Below, piece after piece: positions 43,829-53,366 of a stretch of DNA of 64,000 nucleotides. Position 1 is the first letter of the stretch. Every line of letters starts with the position of its first letter. The position numbers and the translations under genes are program-made. Location of the stretch: the NCBI RefSeq assembly GCF_003610635.1, contig NZ_RAQJ01000001.1, forward strand, positions 248,001 to 312,000. Reading direction: 5' to 3'. Origin of the DNA: Ichthyenterobacterium magnum (lineage in GTDB: Bacteria > Bacteroidota > Bacteroidia > Flavobacteriales > Flavobacteriaceae). The notes under the pieces were generated by a model. The model made no database searches, had not been told where the DNA came from, and saw only the letters and a list, made by a program, of their open reading frames with translations.

Positions 43829-46444
43829 TTACACTAAATAATCTTTTGCTTTTTCTAATGCGTCTTTTATACCATCTGGATTTTTTCCTCCAGCTGTTGC
43901 AAAAAACGACTGTCCGCCACCGCCACCTTGGATATACTTACCAAGCTCTCTTACAATTTGCCCTGCATTTAAATCTTTACTAGCAACCAATTCTTTAGAA
44001 ATATAACAAGACAATATGGCTTTACCATTTTGGTTTGCTCCAAATAATAAGAATAGATTGTCAAACTGGCTTCCTAACTCAAAAGATACATCTTTAATTC
44101 CTGAAGCATCTAAATCTATTTGTTTTGCTAAAAACTGTACGCCATTAATTTCGGTTAGTTCATTTTTAAGGTCGCCTTTTATATTTTTAGCTTTGTCTTT
44201 TAATAAGCCTTCTATTTGTTTTTTTAAATCTGCATTTTCGTCTTGTAAAGTTTTTAATGCTTTAACAGGTTCTTTAGCATTGTTTAACAAATCTTTCATT
44301 TCAAAATAGGCGCGATTGTTTTCAAAATAAAAGTCTTTTACAGCATCATTTGTTATTGCTTCAATACGGCGTATTCCTGCAGCAACAGCTGCTTCAGATC
44401 TAATTTTAAAGTGCCAAATATCTGATGTGTTTTTCACGTGAGTTCCGCCACATAACTCTATAGATTGCCCAAATCTAATTGCACGAACTGTATCACCATA
44501 TTTCTCACCAAATAAAGCCATTGCACCTTCGTCTATAGCTTGTTGCATTGGTATGTTTCGTTTTTCTTCTAAAGGTAATTTTCCTTCAATTCTACGATTT
44601 ACAAAATTTTCAACTTCTCTTAATTGATCTACTGTAACTTTAGAAAAATGAGAGAAATCAAAACGTAAATATTTAGAATGTACAGCTGATCCTTTTTGTT
44701 CTACATGATTTCCTAAAACTTCTCGTAAGGCTTGGTGCAATAAATGTGTTGCTGTGTGATTACACTCTGTTCTATAACGCTGCTTAGCATCTACAACCGC
44801 TTTAAAAGTTTCGTCTAAATGCTTAGGCAAATTTTTAGTAAAGTGAATAATAACATTACTTTCCTTTTTAGTGTCTAAAATATAGACAACATCTCCATGT
44901 GTGTCTTCTAAGTAACCTTTATCTCCAACTTGTCCGCCACCTTCTGCATAAAAAGGAGTAAGATTGAATACAAGTTGATACATCTCTCCATCTTTTTTAG
45001 AAGTGACTTTTCTATATCGTGTAATTTTTACTTGTGCTTCTAAAGTATCATAACCAACAAACTCTTCAACATCATCCTCTATTAAAATCGTCCAATCATC
45101 TGTAGACATTTCACTTGCAGCTCGCGAACGACTTTTTTGTTTTTGAAGCTCTTCGTTAAACCCTTTTTCATCTAACTTTAATCCTTTTTCTGAAAGAATT
45201 AATGCTGTAAGATCAATAGGAAAACCATAGGTATCATACAGTTCAAAAGCTTTTTCTCCAGAAACAGTATCTCCTTTAGTTTCTTCTACAATACGGTTTA
45301 ACAAAACTAAGCCTTGATCTAAGGTTCTTAAAAATGATTGTTCTTCTTCTCGTATTACATTTTCAATAAGTTGTTTTTGAGATTTTAACTCTGGGAATGC
45401 TGTTCCCATTTTTTTACTCAAAACATCAACCAATCTATAAATAAACGGTTCTTTTTTATCTAAAAATGTAAATCCATAACGTACAGCACGACGTAAAATT
45501 CTACGTATTACATAACCAGCTCCTGTATTACTTGGCAACTGTCCATCTGCAATAGAAAAAGCTACAGCACGAACATGATCAGAAATAACACGAATAGCCA
45601 CATCTATTTTTTCGTTTTTACCATAATCCTTATCAGTTATGGTTTCTATCTCACGAATAATTGGAGTAAATACATCTGTATCATAATTAGATGTCACACC
45701 TTGCAATACCATACACAAACGTTCAAAGCCCATTCCTGTATCGATATGCTTGTTTGGTAAGTTCTCTAAAGAACCATTAGCTTTTCTGTTATATTGCATG
45801 AATACGAGATTCCATATCTCAACAACTTGTGGATGATCCATATTAACTAAAGATTTACCATCTATTTTTGCTTTCTCTTCAGCAGAACGAATATCAACAT
45901 GAATCTCACTACAAGGTCCACATGGTCCTTGATCACCCATTTCCCAAAAGTTATCTTTCTTATTTCCCATAAGAATTCGGTCTTCAGGAATTAAGGCTTT
46001 CCAAAAATCATAAGCTTCTTGATCCATAGCTAGATTATCTGCATCATCGCTACCTTCAAAAACAGTTACATATAAAATATCTTTATCAATTCCGTAGACT
46101 TCAGTTAATAATTCCCAAGCCCAAGCAATAGCTTCTTTTTTAAAGTAATCACCAAAACTCCAATTTCCTAACATCTCAAAAAGTGTGTGATGATACGTAT
46201 CATAACCTACTTCTTCTAAATCATTATGCTTTCCAGATACTCTCAAACATTTTTGAGAATCTGCAATACGATTATTCTTTGGTTCAGCATTTCCTAGAAA
46301 AAACTCTTTAAAAGGTGCCATTCCAGAATTTACAAACATTAACGTAGGATCGTCTTTTAATACCATTGGAGCAGATGGTACAATACTGTGTTTTTTATCT
46401 CCAAAAAAACTTAAAAAGGTATTGCGAATGTCTTGAGACTTCAT
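43829..46444 (-). CDS. alaS: Alanyl-tRNA synthetase
   Basis: 871 residues. The class II catalytic core occupies the first ~350 residues. The editing domain has the zinc ligand motif HxxxH in [17 protein letters not shown] and [12 protein letters not shown]. The C-terminal C-Ala domain ends [20 protein letters not shown]. It charges tRNA-Ala and clears Ser/Gly mischarging. The start gives [29 protein letters not shown], the normal N-terminus. It is divergent from the M23 peptidase gene. Confidence 0.97.
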   Translation of the reverse strand: MKSQDIRNTFLSFFGDKKHSIVPSAPMVLKDDPTLMFVNSGMAPFKEFFLGNAEPKNNRIADSQKCLRVSGKHNDLEEVGYDTYHHTLFEMLGNWSFGDYFKKEAIAWAWELLTEVYGIDKDILYVTVFEGSDDADNLAMDQEAYDFWKALIPEDRILMGNKKDNFWEMGDQGPCGPCSEIHVDIRSAEEKAKIDGKSLVNMDHPQVVEIWNLVFMQYNRKANGSLENLPNKHIDTGMGFERLCMVLQGVTSNYDTDVFTPIIREIETITDKDYGKNEKIDVAIRVISDHVRAVAFSIADGQLPSNTGAGYVIRRILRRAVRYGFTFLDKKEPFIYRLVDVLSKKMGTAFPELKSQKQLIENVIREEEQSFLRTLDQGLVLLNRIVEETKGDTVSGEKAFELYDTYGFPIDLTALILSEKGLKLDEKGFNEELQKQKSRSRAASEMSTDDWTILIEDDVEEFVGYDTLEAQVKITRYRKVTSKKDGEMYQLVFNLTPFYAEGGGQVGDKGYLEDTHGDVVYILDTKKESNVIIHFTKNLPKHLDETFKAVVDAKQRYRTECNHTATHLLHQALREVLGNHVEQKGSAVHSKYLRFDFSHFSKVTVDQLREVENFVNRRIEGKLPLEEKRNIPMQQAIDEGAMALFGEKYGDTVRAIRFGQSIELCGGTHVKNTSDIWHFKIRSEAAVAAGIRRIEAITNDAVKDFYFENNRAYFEMKDLLNNAKEPVKALKTLQDENADLKKQIEGLLKDKAKNIKGDLKNELTEINGVQFLAKQIDLDASGIKDVSFELGSQFDNLFLLFGANQNGKAILSCYISKELVASKDLNAGQIVRELGKYIQGGGGGQSFFATAGGKNPDGIKDALEKAKDYLV

Positions 46445-46475
46445 AATCAGTAATTAACAAGCTTGTTTCTATTAA

Positions 46476-46508
46476 ATTGCTTTAAGTGTGAAACAATTTA
46501 TATATTTG
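46476..46508 (+). promoter_or_regulatory. Promoter of the M23 peptidase operon
   Basis: TATATTTG at 46501-46508 is a perfect TAnnTTTG -7 box, with ATTG at 46476-46479 as the -33 element and a 21-base spacer. The expected start lies near 46515, some 35 bases before the peptidase ATG. Confidence 0.6.
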
Positions 46509-46551
46509 TGTTTCGTTCTATTAATCTTGCAAAAATAGAACTTTTTAAGAT

Positions 46552-47523
46552 ATGTCTAAGGTAAAATATTATTACGATTCTGAAACACTCTCTTATCGCA
46601 AAATAGAGCGTAAAAAAAGGACAACACTTAAGTATGCTTCAATGTTTATTTTAGCAGCTGCGCTTTTTGGCTTTTTATTTGTTTTTATAGCTAGCCAATT
46701 TATTGAATCTCCTAAAGAAAGAGAACTAAAAAGAGAATTATCTAATCTTGAATTACAATACAAATTAATTAACAAAAGATTAGACGATGCTTTTGCAGCA
46801 TTAGAAAATGTTGAAGAACGAGACAACTCCATTTACAGATTATATTTTGAAGCTAATCCAATTCCTAACGAACAGCGAAGAGCAGGTTTTGGAGGTATAA
46901 ATAGATATAAAAAATTTGAAGGTTATGACAATTCTGCTTTAGTAGTAGAAAGTAATAAGCGTATTGATCAATTGCAAAAAGCTATTGTTGTACAGTCGCG
47001 CTCTTTAGATGAAATAGCAGTTTTAGCAAAAGACAAAGAAAAATTTTTAGAAGCAATACCAGCTATTCAACCGGTAAACAACGAAGAGTTAACACGTATG
47101 GCTTCTGGTTATGGTTATAGAACAGACCCGTTTACCAAAGTTAGAAAGTTTCATTTTGGAATGGATTTTACTGCACCTAGAGGCACTCCAGTATATGCTT
47201 CTGGTGATGGTATTGTAAAACGTGCAGATAATAGTGCAACAGGTTATGGTAAGCATATTAGAATAGATCATGGTTATGGTTATATGTCGTTATATGCGCA
47301 TTTAAATAAATATAAAGTACGAGCCAACCAAAAAGTAAAACGTGGCGATTTAATAGGTTATGTAGGAAGTACTGGTCGCTCTGAAGCACCACACTTACAT
47401 TATGAAATTTTTAAAGATGGAGAACGTATAAACCCTATAAACTTTTATTACGGAAACTTATCTGCTATTGAATATGAAAATATGCTAAAAAAAGCACTCC
47501 TCGAAAATCAATCTTTAGATTAA
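46552..47523 (+). CDS. Membrane-anchored M23-family metallopeptidase
   Basis: 323 residues. One transmembrane helix at about 30-50, a coiled-coil region (about 55-100 and 135-170), and a C-terminal LytM domain with HFGMDFTAPRGTPVYASGDG, where H and D bind zinc, and APHLHYEI with the third and fourth ligands. All are intact, so it may be an active peptidoglycan endopeptidase acting in the periplasm, or in divisome control by analogy with EnvC-type proteins. It heads a run of MerR, LemA and two TPM genes. Confidence 0.93.
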   Translation: MSKVKYYYDSETLSYRKIERKKRTTLKYASMFILAAALFGFLFVFIASQFIESPKERELKRELSNLELQYKLINKRLDDAFAALENVEERDNSIYRLYFEANPIPNEQRRAGFGGINRYKKFEGYDNSALVVESNKRIDQLQKAIVVQSRSLDEIAVLAKDKEKFLEAIPAIQPVNNEELTRMASGYGYRTDPFTKVRKFHFGMDFTAPRGTPVYASGDGIVKRADNSATGYGKHIRIDHGYGYMSLYAHLNKYKVRANQKVKRGDLIGYVGSTGRSEAPHLHYEIFKDGERINPINFYYGNLSAIEYENMLKKALLENQSLD

Positions 47524-47527
47524 TATT

Positions 47528-47857
47528 ATGTACGTAGAACTTCCAGAAAAAAGATATTATGGCATTGGAGAAGTTGCAAAAGCTTTTAATGTAAACACCT
47601 CTTTAATTCGGTTTTGGGAAAAAGAATTTGATGTCTTAAAACCAAAAAAAAATGCAAAGGGAAATAGAAAATTTACACCTGAAGATATTAAAAACCTAAA
47701 GTTTATTTATCATTTAGTAAAAGAACGTGGTTTTACTTTAGAAGGCGCAAAAACACACCTAAAAGAAGAAAAACAAAAGTCTTTGAGTAATTTCGAAATT
47801 ATAAGTAAATTAGAAGGTATTAAAGCTCAGCTAATTAAAATTAAAACACAACTTTAA
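47528..47857 (+). CDS. MerR-family transcriptional regulator
   Basis: 109 residues. The N-terminal MerR winged helix (YYGIGEVAKAFNVNTSLIRFWEKEFDVLKPKKNAKGNRKFTPEDI) is complete, with a helical dimerisation region after it (KSLSNFEIISKLEGIKAQLIKIKTQ). No effector-binding cysteine or extra domain, so it resembles the short MlrA-like group. It begins four bases after the peptidase stop and lies 12 bases before lemA. The regulated genes are unknown. Confidence 0.92.
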   Translation: MYVELPEKRYYGIGEVAKAFNVNTSLIRFWEKEFDVLKPKKNAKGNRKFTPEDIKNLKFIYHLVKERGFTLEGAKTHLKEEKQKSLSNFEIISKLEGIKAQLIKIKTQL

Positions 47858-47869
47858 AACTCGCTTATT

Positions 47870-48457
47870 ATGAAAAAATGGATTATTCCTATCGTTCTTA
47901 TAGTACTACTTCTTTTTTGGGGAACTAGTGTAAACAATACTGCAGTAGACCTTCAAGAAGCCACAAAATCTGAGTGGGCTGATGTTGAAAGTTCATATCA
48001 AAGACGTAATGATTTAATAGGTAATTTAGTTAAAACAGTACAAGGTGCTGCAGATTTCGAAAAAGGAACTTTAACAGCAGTTATTGAAGCTAGAGCTAAA
48101 GCAACATCTATAAACATAGACCCAACAAATATTACACAAGAGCAATTAGCCAAATTTAATGAAGTGCAAGGTGGATTATCTGGAGCACTAAAAAGTTTAT
48201 TGGTAACCGTAGAACGTTATCCAGAATTAAAAGCTAATCAAAATTTTCTTGAACTTCAGTCTCAATTAGAAGGCACAGAAAATAGAATTAATGTAGCTAG
48301 AGATCGTTTTAATGATGTAGTTAAACCTTACAATCAATATGTTAGAAAAGTGCCTACAAAACTAATAGCTAGCTTAATGGGTTTTAAAGAAATGGGATAT
48401 TTTGAAGCAGAAGATGGAAGCGATAAAGCTCCAGACGTAGATTTTGATTTCGAATAG
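47870..48457 (+). CDS. LemA-family protein
   Basis: 195 residues. An N-terminal membrane anchor of about 20 residues (MKKWIIPIVLIVLLLFWGTS) is followed by long helices with WADVESSYQRRNDLIGNLVKTVQG and ENRINVARDRFNDVVKPYNQYV, the conserved LemA blocks. The C-terminal tail is acidic. LemA proteins are of unknown biochemical role and are usually found next to TPM-domain genes, as here. Confidence 0.93.
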   Translation: MKKWIIPIVLIVLLLFWGTSVNNTAVDLQEATKSEWADVESSYQRRNDLIGNLVKTVQGAADFEKGTLTAVIEARAKATSINIDPTNITQEQLAKFNEVQGGLSGALKSLLVTVERYPELKANQNFLELQSQLEGTENRINVARDRFNDVVKPYNQYVRKVPTKLIASLMGFKEMGYFEAEDGSDKAPDVDFDFE

Positions 48458-48462
48458 AAAAT

Positions 48463-48903
48463 ATGTCAAATTCTATAGAAGACTTTTTACCAGCAAGTTC
48501 AGAAATTGAAGTTGTAAAAGCCATTAGAAAAGCTGAGCAAAATACTTCTGGTGAAGTTAGAGTGCATCTTGAGAAAACATCAAAAGGCAATATTGATTCT
48601 CGAACTCTTGAAGTCTTTAATATTCTAAAAATGTACAACACCAAGCTCAGAAATGGTGTATTAATCTATGTTGCTGTTGATGACAAAAGTTTTGCAATTT
48701 ATGGTGATAAAGGCATTAATACTGTAGTCTCAGATAATTTTTGGAACAGTACAAAAGATATAATTCAAAATCATTTTAAATCTGGAAATTTTAAACAAGG
48801 CCTCGTTGATGGTGTGCTAAAAGCTGGAGAACAACTAAAGCATTTTTTTCCAAGAACAGATGGTGATGAAGACGAACTAACCAATACAATATCTAAAAGC
48901 TAA
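48463..48903 (+). CDS. TPM-domain protein, soluble
   Basis: 146 residues, a single TPM domain: VVKAIRKAEQNTSGEVRVHLEK, NGVLIYVAVDDKSFAIYGDKGINTVV and FKQGLVDGVLKAGEQLKHFFP. No signal peptide or membrane helix. TPM domains occur in Psb32-like and phosphatase-like proteins, and in bacteria are associated with LemA. It starts six bases after lemA and its stop overlaps the next TPM gene start by one base, so translation is coupled. Confidence 0.9.
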   Translation: MSNSIEDFLPASSEIEVVKAIRKAEQNTSGEVRVHLEKTSKGNIDSRTLEVFNILKMYNTKLRNGVLIYVAVDDKSFAIYGDKGINTVVSDNFWNSTKDIIQNHFKSGNFKQGLVDGVLKAGEQLKHFFPRTDGDEDELTNTISKS

Positions 48904-49724
48904 TGCAACAACTGAAGCATATTACGTTTTTAGTAACTTGTCTTTTATTTTCGATAAGTATAACTGCTCAATTTGAAATTCCGGAAAAACCAAAAAAGGC
49001 AAATCCAGATGCAGTTTATGATTATTACAAATTACTATCTCCATCAGAAAAAGCACAGCTAGAAAACAAGCTTATAAAATATTCAGATACAACATCTACC
49101 CAAATTGTTGTGGCAATTATTCCGTCTACTCAAGGAGAATATATTAATTACTTAGGCACAAAATGGGCTCATAAATGGGGCATTGGACAAGAGAAAGAAG
49201 ATAATGGTGTTTTTATTTTATTAGCAAAAGATGACCGCAAAATCGGTATTAATACTGGTTATGGCATAGAGCATTTACTTACTGATGCTATATCAAAACG
49301 TATTATTGAAAGAGACATTATCCCTTATTTTAAACAAGGCGATTATTATGGAGGATTAAATCGTGGTACTGATGCTGTTTTTGAAGTTCTAAATGGAGAA
49401 TATCAAGACACAAGACAATCAAGCTCTGGCGATTTTCCGTTTGGTTTTTTTATTTTTCTATTCTTTGTTTTTATAATCATCCTTATTGTTATTTCTAAAA
49501 ATCGTCGTGGTGGTAATCAAGGCGGAAGAGGATTTAGAGACGACACTACAAATCGTGACATCCTTGAAGCCATTATATTTAGCAACTCAGGTCGTGGAAG
49601 CTACAGAAGAAGTTCTGGTGGTTTTGGCGGCAGCTCATCTGGAGGAAGCTTTGGCGGTGGTGGTTTTGGTGGTGGCTTTGGCGGCGGCGGCTTTGGCGGC
49701 GGCGGCGCTTCTGGTGGCTGGTAG
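48903..49724 (+). CDS. TPM-domain protein with Gly-rich C-terminal tail
   Basis: 273 residues. Signal peptide about 1-22 (ISITAQ), a TPM domain (about 38-165) with YDYYKLLSPSEKAQLENKLIKYSDTTSTQIVVAIIPS, VFILLAKDDRKIGINTGYGIEHLL and IERDIIPYFKQGDYYGGLNRG, then a transmembrane helix at about 178-198 and a cytoplasmic tail. The last ~35 residues are nearly all Gly, Ser, Phe and Ala (GGGFGGG repeats), as in the YgcG family. It is membrane-anchored with the TPM domain outside. It ends the peptidase-MerR-LemA-TPM operon. Confidence 0.92.
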   Translation: MQQLKHITFLVTCLLFSISITAQFEIPEKPKKANPDAVYDYYKLLSPSEKAQLENKLIKYSDTTSTQIVVAIIPSTQGEYINYLGTKWAHKWGIGQEKEDNGVFILLAKDDRKIGINTGYGIEHLLTDAISKRIIERDIIPYFKQGDYYGGLNRGTDAVFEVLNGEYQDTRQSSSGDFPFGFFIFLFFVFIIILIVISKNRRGGNQGGRGFRDDTTNRDILEAIIFSNSGRGSYRRSSGGFGGSSSGGSFGGGGFGGGFGGGGFGGGGASGGW

Positions 49725-49741
49725 CTTCTATAAAAATGGTG

Positions 49742-52516
49742 TTAGTGAAAGAAAATCATATCTCCTTTACCCGTTTCTCCTTTTTTACCTAGACTATTAA
49801 ATTTCCAACTAAAACTAAGCATAAAGTATTGCTCTAAAACTGTACTTTGAGAATCTTGAATGTAATTTTGTGTAGCAGTTCGTCTTGCATTTGTATTCTG
49901 ATTTAATAAATCGTAAACCTTTAAAGTTAAGGTGCCGTTATCCTTTAACATTGAATACGCCAAAGTTGAATTCCAAAACCAAGCACTTTTTTGAAACCCT
50001 TGTGCAACATTAGGGTTATAGCTGTAATTTATATCGTTTTGCCATTCAAGTTTTTTAGGTACATAAGTTCTGGTTCTAAGCCCAAACGTATGCCTTAAAA
50101 AGTCTTGGTCATCAAAATCAGCTATATCATATTTATTACTAGAAAAAGACAGTCTATAACTTGGTATTAACTCTAAAACTTTTTTCCAAGTAAAAGTCAA
50201 ACTTGTATTAGGTGTTATAGATGTATTCTTTGAAGTATATTGAACATTATTATTATAATTAATTGTACGTTCAGTATTTGAATACAAACCAACTCTGTAT
50301 TTTAATGTCTTAAGTGTATCAACTTTTATTGTTTTACTATAACTTGCACTTGCATAAGCTGAATAGTTACCATTAACATTAGCATATGTTGTATTTCTTA
50401 CTAAGTCATCATTTACAATTGTTTTAGAAACAACCTGATTATTAATAATACTTAAATTCATATAAGAATAAAATCCAGTTTTTTTCTGAAAATCAAAACT
50501 ATTATATCCTAAATAGAAATCATGACTATTAGCTGGTTCAAGGTTTGGGTTACCTGTAATTATATTTAACGGATTAGATACATCTTGAAATGGTTGCAAT
50601 TGACTAATTTGTGGCGGACGATTACTTAAGTTGTAACCACTATACATTGATGATTTAGGGCTGAATTCATAATTAAAATTCGCTCCCAATTCGATAGCTT
50701 CAAAATCTCGCTTTAAACTTAGCTCTGGTCTAAGTGCATCGTTATTTTCTAAGGTTCTAAATACATAACCTCCATCTACACTTATAGACCATTTTTCTTT
50801 TTTATAAGTTAAATCTAAACTTGGTGTACTTCTTCTATTTGTATAATCAAAATTAGTACTTAACTCAGTATTAAATAATGTATAATCTTGTGCTGCTGCA
50901 TCAAAATCAAAAGTATTTTTAACACGCTCTCGCTTATCATTTCTAATACTATATTTAAAATCTAAAAACAGTGTTTTAGCAAGTATTGGTAACCGATATT
51001 TAATACTGGAATATATACTCTTTAATGATTGTTCTCCATCACTAAACTGGTCTCTAATAATATTTTGCGAAACATCTTCAAAGGTTGTCTCAGAACCAAT
51101 AAAATCGTCTGTTTCTGTAGTATTAAATTCAGTACTAAAAGATGCTTTTAAAAATGCTCCTTTGTCTCCAAAACGCTTAGTAATATCAAAATCGTTACTA
51201 AAGTTTTTACCTGTTACTTCTGTAAAAGAAGATAAGTTTGATGCATTTATCATTGCATTTTCTTCACTAAAAGAGTTTTCATTACTAGTATATAATGTTT
51301 TAGATTTATTAAGTCTAAATGAAGGACTTATATTGATTAGAAATGTAGAATCAATTTCAATATCAAACTCCAAATTAGCACTGTGGTTATTAGAGTCGTT
51401 AGATGACTTTGACCTAGACACAGTAAAATATCTTGAATCGGATAAGATATTTTCTCTGTTTGTAACTGTTTCGTTTTCTGAATTGCTAGTAGCTAAAAAG
51501 TAATCTCCATTAACATCTACGCCTTTAGATAGTACATCAGCATAATTTGCTCCAACGTTGGTAGATTTGGTAATGCCTTCACCTCCACCAAAAGAACGTC
51601 CGTCAATTCTAAATGAACCATTACTATTAAATCTAATACTTCTGCCACCACCAAACATTTTTCGTATTTCACCAAAACTAAACCCTGGCGAATTAATATT
51701 ATTGCCTCCGGCTAAAACACTTATACGTTGGTCATTATCAAACACATTTAATAAACCTGCAAATTCATAACGCTTTTCTGTGCCAGTTCCTGCTGCAACT
51801 CTCCCAAAAACACCTTTATTGTTTTCTTCTTTAATAGTGAGGTTTATTGTTTTATTTTCTTTATCTCCATCTTCCCCAGAATAAGCTTCAGATTTAGTTT
51901 TTGTATCTGTAATTTGAACCTTTTCAATAATATCCTTAGTCAAGTTTCTTGTCGTTATTGTAGGATCATTACCAAAAAATGGTTTACCGTTAACTAATAT
52001 CTTATTAACTTCTTTTCCATTAACCTTTATTTTACCTTCATCATCGACCTCTACACCTGGAAGTTGTTTTAACAAATCTTCGACATTAGCATCCTTTTTT
52101 GTTTTAAACGATTTTACATTAAATTCTAGGGTGTCCTTTTTTATTGTAATTGGCACTCTAGATTTAACAACAACTTCATCTAATTGATTACCGACTTCTA
52201 ATAAAATATTGCTTAAATTAATTTCTGCTTTATCAATTATTATTTTTTGAGAATAGTTTTGAAACCCAATAGAAGAAACAGCGATATTTAAACTTTTATC
52301 ATAGGTATCATCTATCAACTCAAACTTCCCATTTTTATCTGTTATTGTATAAGTAACTAAAGTTGAATCTTTTAAGCGTTCTAAATAAACGGTTGCAGAT
52401 TCTAAAGGAGATTTATCATCTGCTGCAACAACTGTTCCTGTAATTTTAAACGATTTTGATTGCGAAAAACAAAGAGATACACAACAAAGTGTAAAAATTA
52501 AAATAATTTTCCTCAT
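49742..52516 (-). CDS. Outer-membrane beta-barrel protein of the TonB-receptor-like type
   Basis: 924 residues. Signal peptide about 1-18, a CarboxypepD_reg-like domain (about 22-105, GTVVAADDKSPLESATVYL), a plug-like domain (about 120-205, with DTLEFNVKSFKTKKDANVEDLLKQLPGVEVDDEGKI) and a long barrel of alternating polar/aromatic strands to the end. This is the OMP_b-brl_3 type, resembling SusC relatives but without an obvious SusD partner nearby. Substrate unknown. The gene is convergent with the TPM gene. Confidence 0.88.
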   Translation of the reverse strand: MRKIILIFTLCCVSLCFSQSKSFKITGTVVAADDKSPLESATVYLERLKDSTLVTYTITDKNGKFELIDDTYDKSLNIAVSSIGFQNYSQKIIIDKAEINLSNILLEVGNQLDEVVVKSRVPITIKKDTLEFNVKSFKTKKDANVEDLLKQLPGVEVDDEGKIKVNGKEVNKILVNGKPFFGNDPTITTRNLTKDIIEKVQITDTKTKSEAYSGEDGDKENKTINLTIKEENNKGVFGRVAAGTGTEKRYEFAGLLNVFDNDQRISVLAGGNNINSPGFSFGEIRKMFGGGRSIRFNSNGSFRIDGRSFGGGEGITKSTNVGANYADVLSKGVDVNGDYFLATSNSENETVTNRENILSDSRYFTVSRSKSSNDSNNHSANLEFDIEIDSTFLINISPSFRLNKSKTLYTSNENSFSEENAMINASNLSSFTEVTGKNFSNDFDITKRFGDKGAFLKASFSTEFNTTETDDFIGSETTFEDVSQNIIRDQFSDGEQSLKSIYSSIKYRLPILAKTLFLDFKYSIRNDKRERVKNTFDFDAAAQDYTLFNTELSTNFDYTNRRSTPSLDLTYKKEKWSISVDGGYVFRTLENNDALRPELSLKRDFEAIELGANFNYEFSPKSSMYSGYNLSNRPPQISQLQPFQDVSNPLNIITGNPNLEPANSHDFYLGYNSFDFQKKTGFYSYMNLSIINNQVVSKTIVNDDLVRNTTYANVNGNYSAYASASYSKTIKVDTLKTLKYRVGLYSNTERTINYNNNVQYTSKNTSITPNTSLTFTWKKVLELIPSYRLSFSSNKYDIADFDDQDFLRHTFGLRTRTYVPKKLEWQNDINYSYNPNVAQGFQKSAWFWNSTLAYSMLKDNGTLTLKVYDLLNQNTNARRTATQNYIQDSQSTVLEQYFMLSFSWKFNSLGKKGETGKGDMIFFH

Positions 52517-52606
52517 GATTTGATTGATGGTTGATACTTAGTATTATCTTTTTGTAAACGATAGTAAGAAGACTTTCGTATGAATTTTCTTAATTAATAT
52601 CATTTT

Positions 52607-52807
52607 TTAATCTTCAGGTTCTAAATAAAAAACATCTTCTACAGTTAGCTTAAATAATTTAGAAATTTTTAAAGCTAAAATAGTAGATGGTACATATTTA
52701 CCTTTTTCTATAGCATTTACAGATTGTCTACTTACATCAATCTTTTTTGCTAAATCGGCTTGTGTAAGATTATGTCTGGCTCTTTCAATTTTTATATTAT
52801 TCTTCAT
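52607..52807 (-). CDS. XRE-type helix-turn-helix regulator
   Basis: 66 residues made up almost solely of a Cro/CI-type HTH: RARHNLTQADLAKKIDVSRQSVNAIEKGKYVPSTILALKISKLFKLTVEDVF. Such small regulators are commonly paired with a membrane protein of the DUF2178 type. Its start overlaps the end of the upstream membrane-protein gene by 11 bases. Three phased 21-bp direct repeats lie upstream of the pair and are candidate operators. Confidence 0.92.
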   Translation of the reverse strand: MKNNIKIERARHNLTQADLAKKIDVSRQSVNAIEKGKYVPSTILALKISKLFKLTVEDVFYLEPED

Positions 52808-53249
52808 TAATAATTGATTTTAATTTTAAAAAATTGAATCTTACAATAAAAAACATCAAAGGTGTAAACATATTAAATACAAGCACATCAAAAAAAGTAA
52901 AATCATACACAAATGCAATTGCAAAAATTAAAATGACATAATTAAAAATGATAGCCCAAACTAATGAATCAATCCTAAGTTTATAAATAAACTCATCTTC
53001 AACCTTTTCTTTAGTAAAACCTATAATTAAACCACCAATTATAATTAATAAAGCTACTAACTCATCAATAATACTATTTTCAATAATTTTAAAAAACATA
53101 TCATCATTATAAATGGATAATACATTTACTTTTAATAAATCAAATTCATACCCACTTGCGATTAATTGAATACCTAGAACAAGTCCGATAACAAAAAGAA
53201 TCCAACCGAACAATTTAAACCTATGCGGTAGTAAATAGCTTGCTTTCAT
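52797..53249 (-). CDS. Small polytopic membrane protein paired with an XRE regulator
   Basis: 150 residues with four hydrophobic segments: about 13-30, 58-80, 93-115 and 118-138. Charged residues between helices 2 and 3 (TKEKVEDEFIYKLRIDSLV) should be cytoplasmic. The family is not certain, though the pairing with a short XRE regulator is a recurring Bacteroidota and Firmicutes pattern. The stop lies within the downstream gene by 11 bases. I cannot suggest a substrate. Confidence 0.72.
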   Translation of the reverse strand: MKASYLLPHRFKLFGWILFVIGLVLGIQLIASGYEFDLLKVNVLSIYNDDMFFKIIENSIIDELVALLIIIGGLIIGFTKEKVEDEFIYKLRIDSLVWAIIFNYVILIFAIAFVYDFTFFDVLVFNMFTPLMFFIVRFNFLKLKSIINEE

Positions 53250-53280
53250 AACAATCTTGCTTTTAATTACATCAACAAAT

Positions 53281-53336
53281 GTAAAGCAAAATGTTCTAAA
53301 TGTAAAATATAATTGACAAAAAGTAAAATATAATTG
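53281..53336. promoter_or_regulatory. Three 21-bp phased direct repeats (operator candidates)
   Basis: GTAAAATATAATTG occurs at 53302-53315 and 53323-53336, 21 bases apart. A weaker copy, GTAAAGCAAAATGT, starts at 53281, again 21 bases earlier. Exact two-turn phasing upstream of the membrane protein/XRE unit suggests binding of one protein on one DNA face, probably the XRE regulator. Confidence 0.65.
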
Positions 53337-53366
53337 CTAAATAATACATTAGTAACTAGCGACATC

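Noticed and set aside
49486-49800. Plus-strand frame with Val/Ala-rich sequence at the TPM Gly-rich tail
   Set aside because: It is the shifted frame of the GGC-rich repeats of the TPM protein and has no independent evidence.
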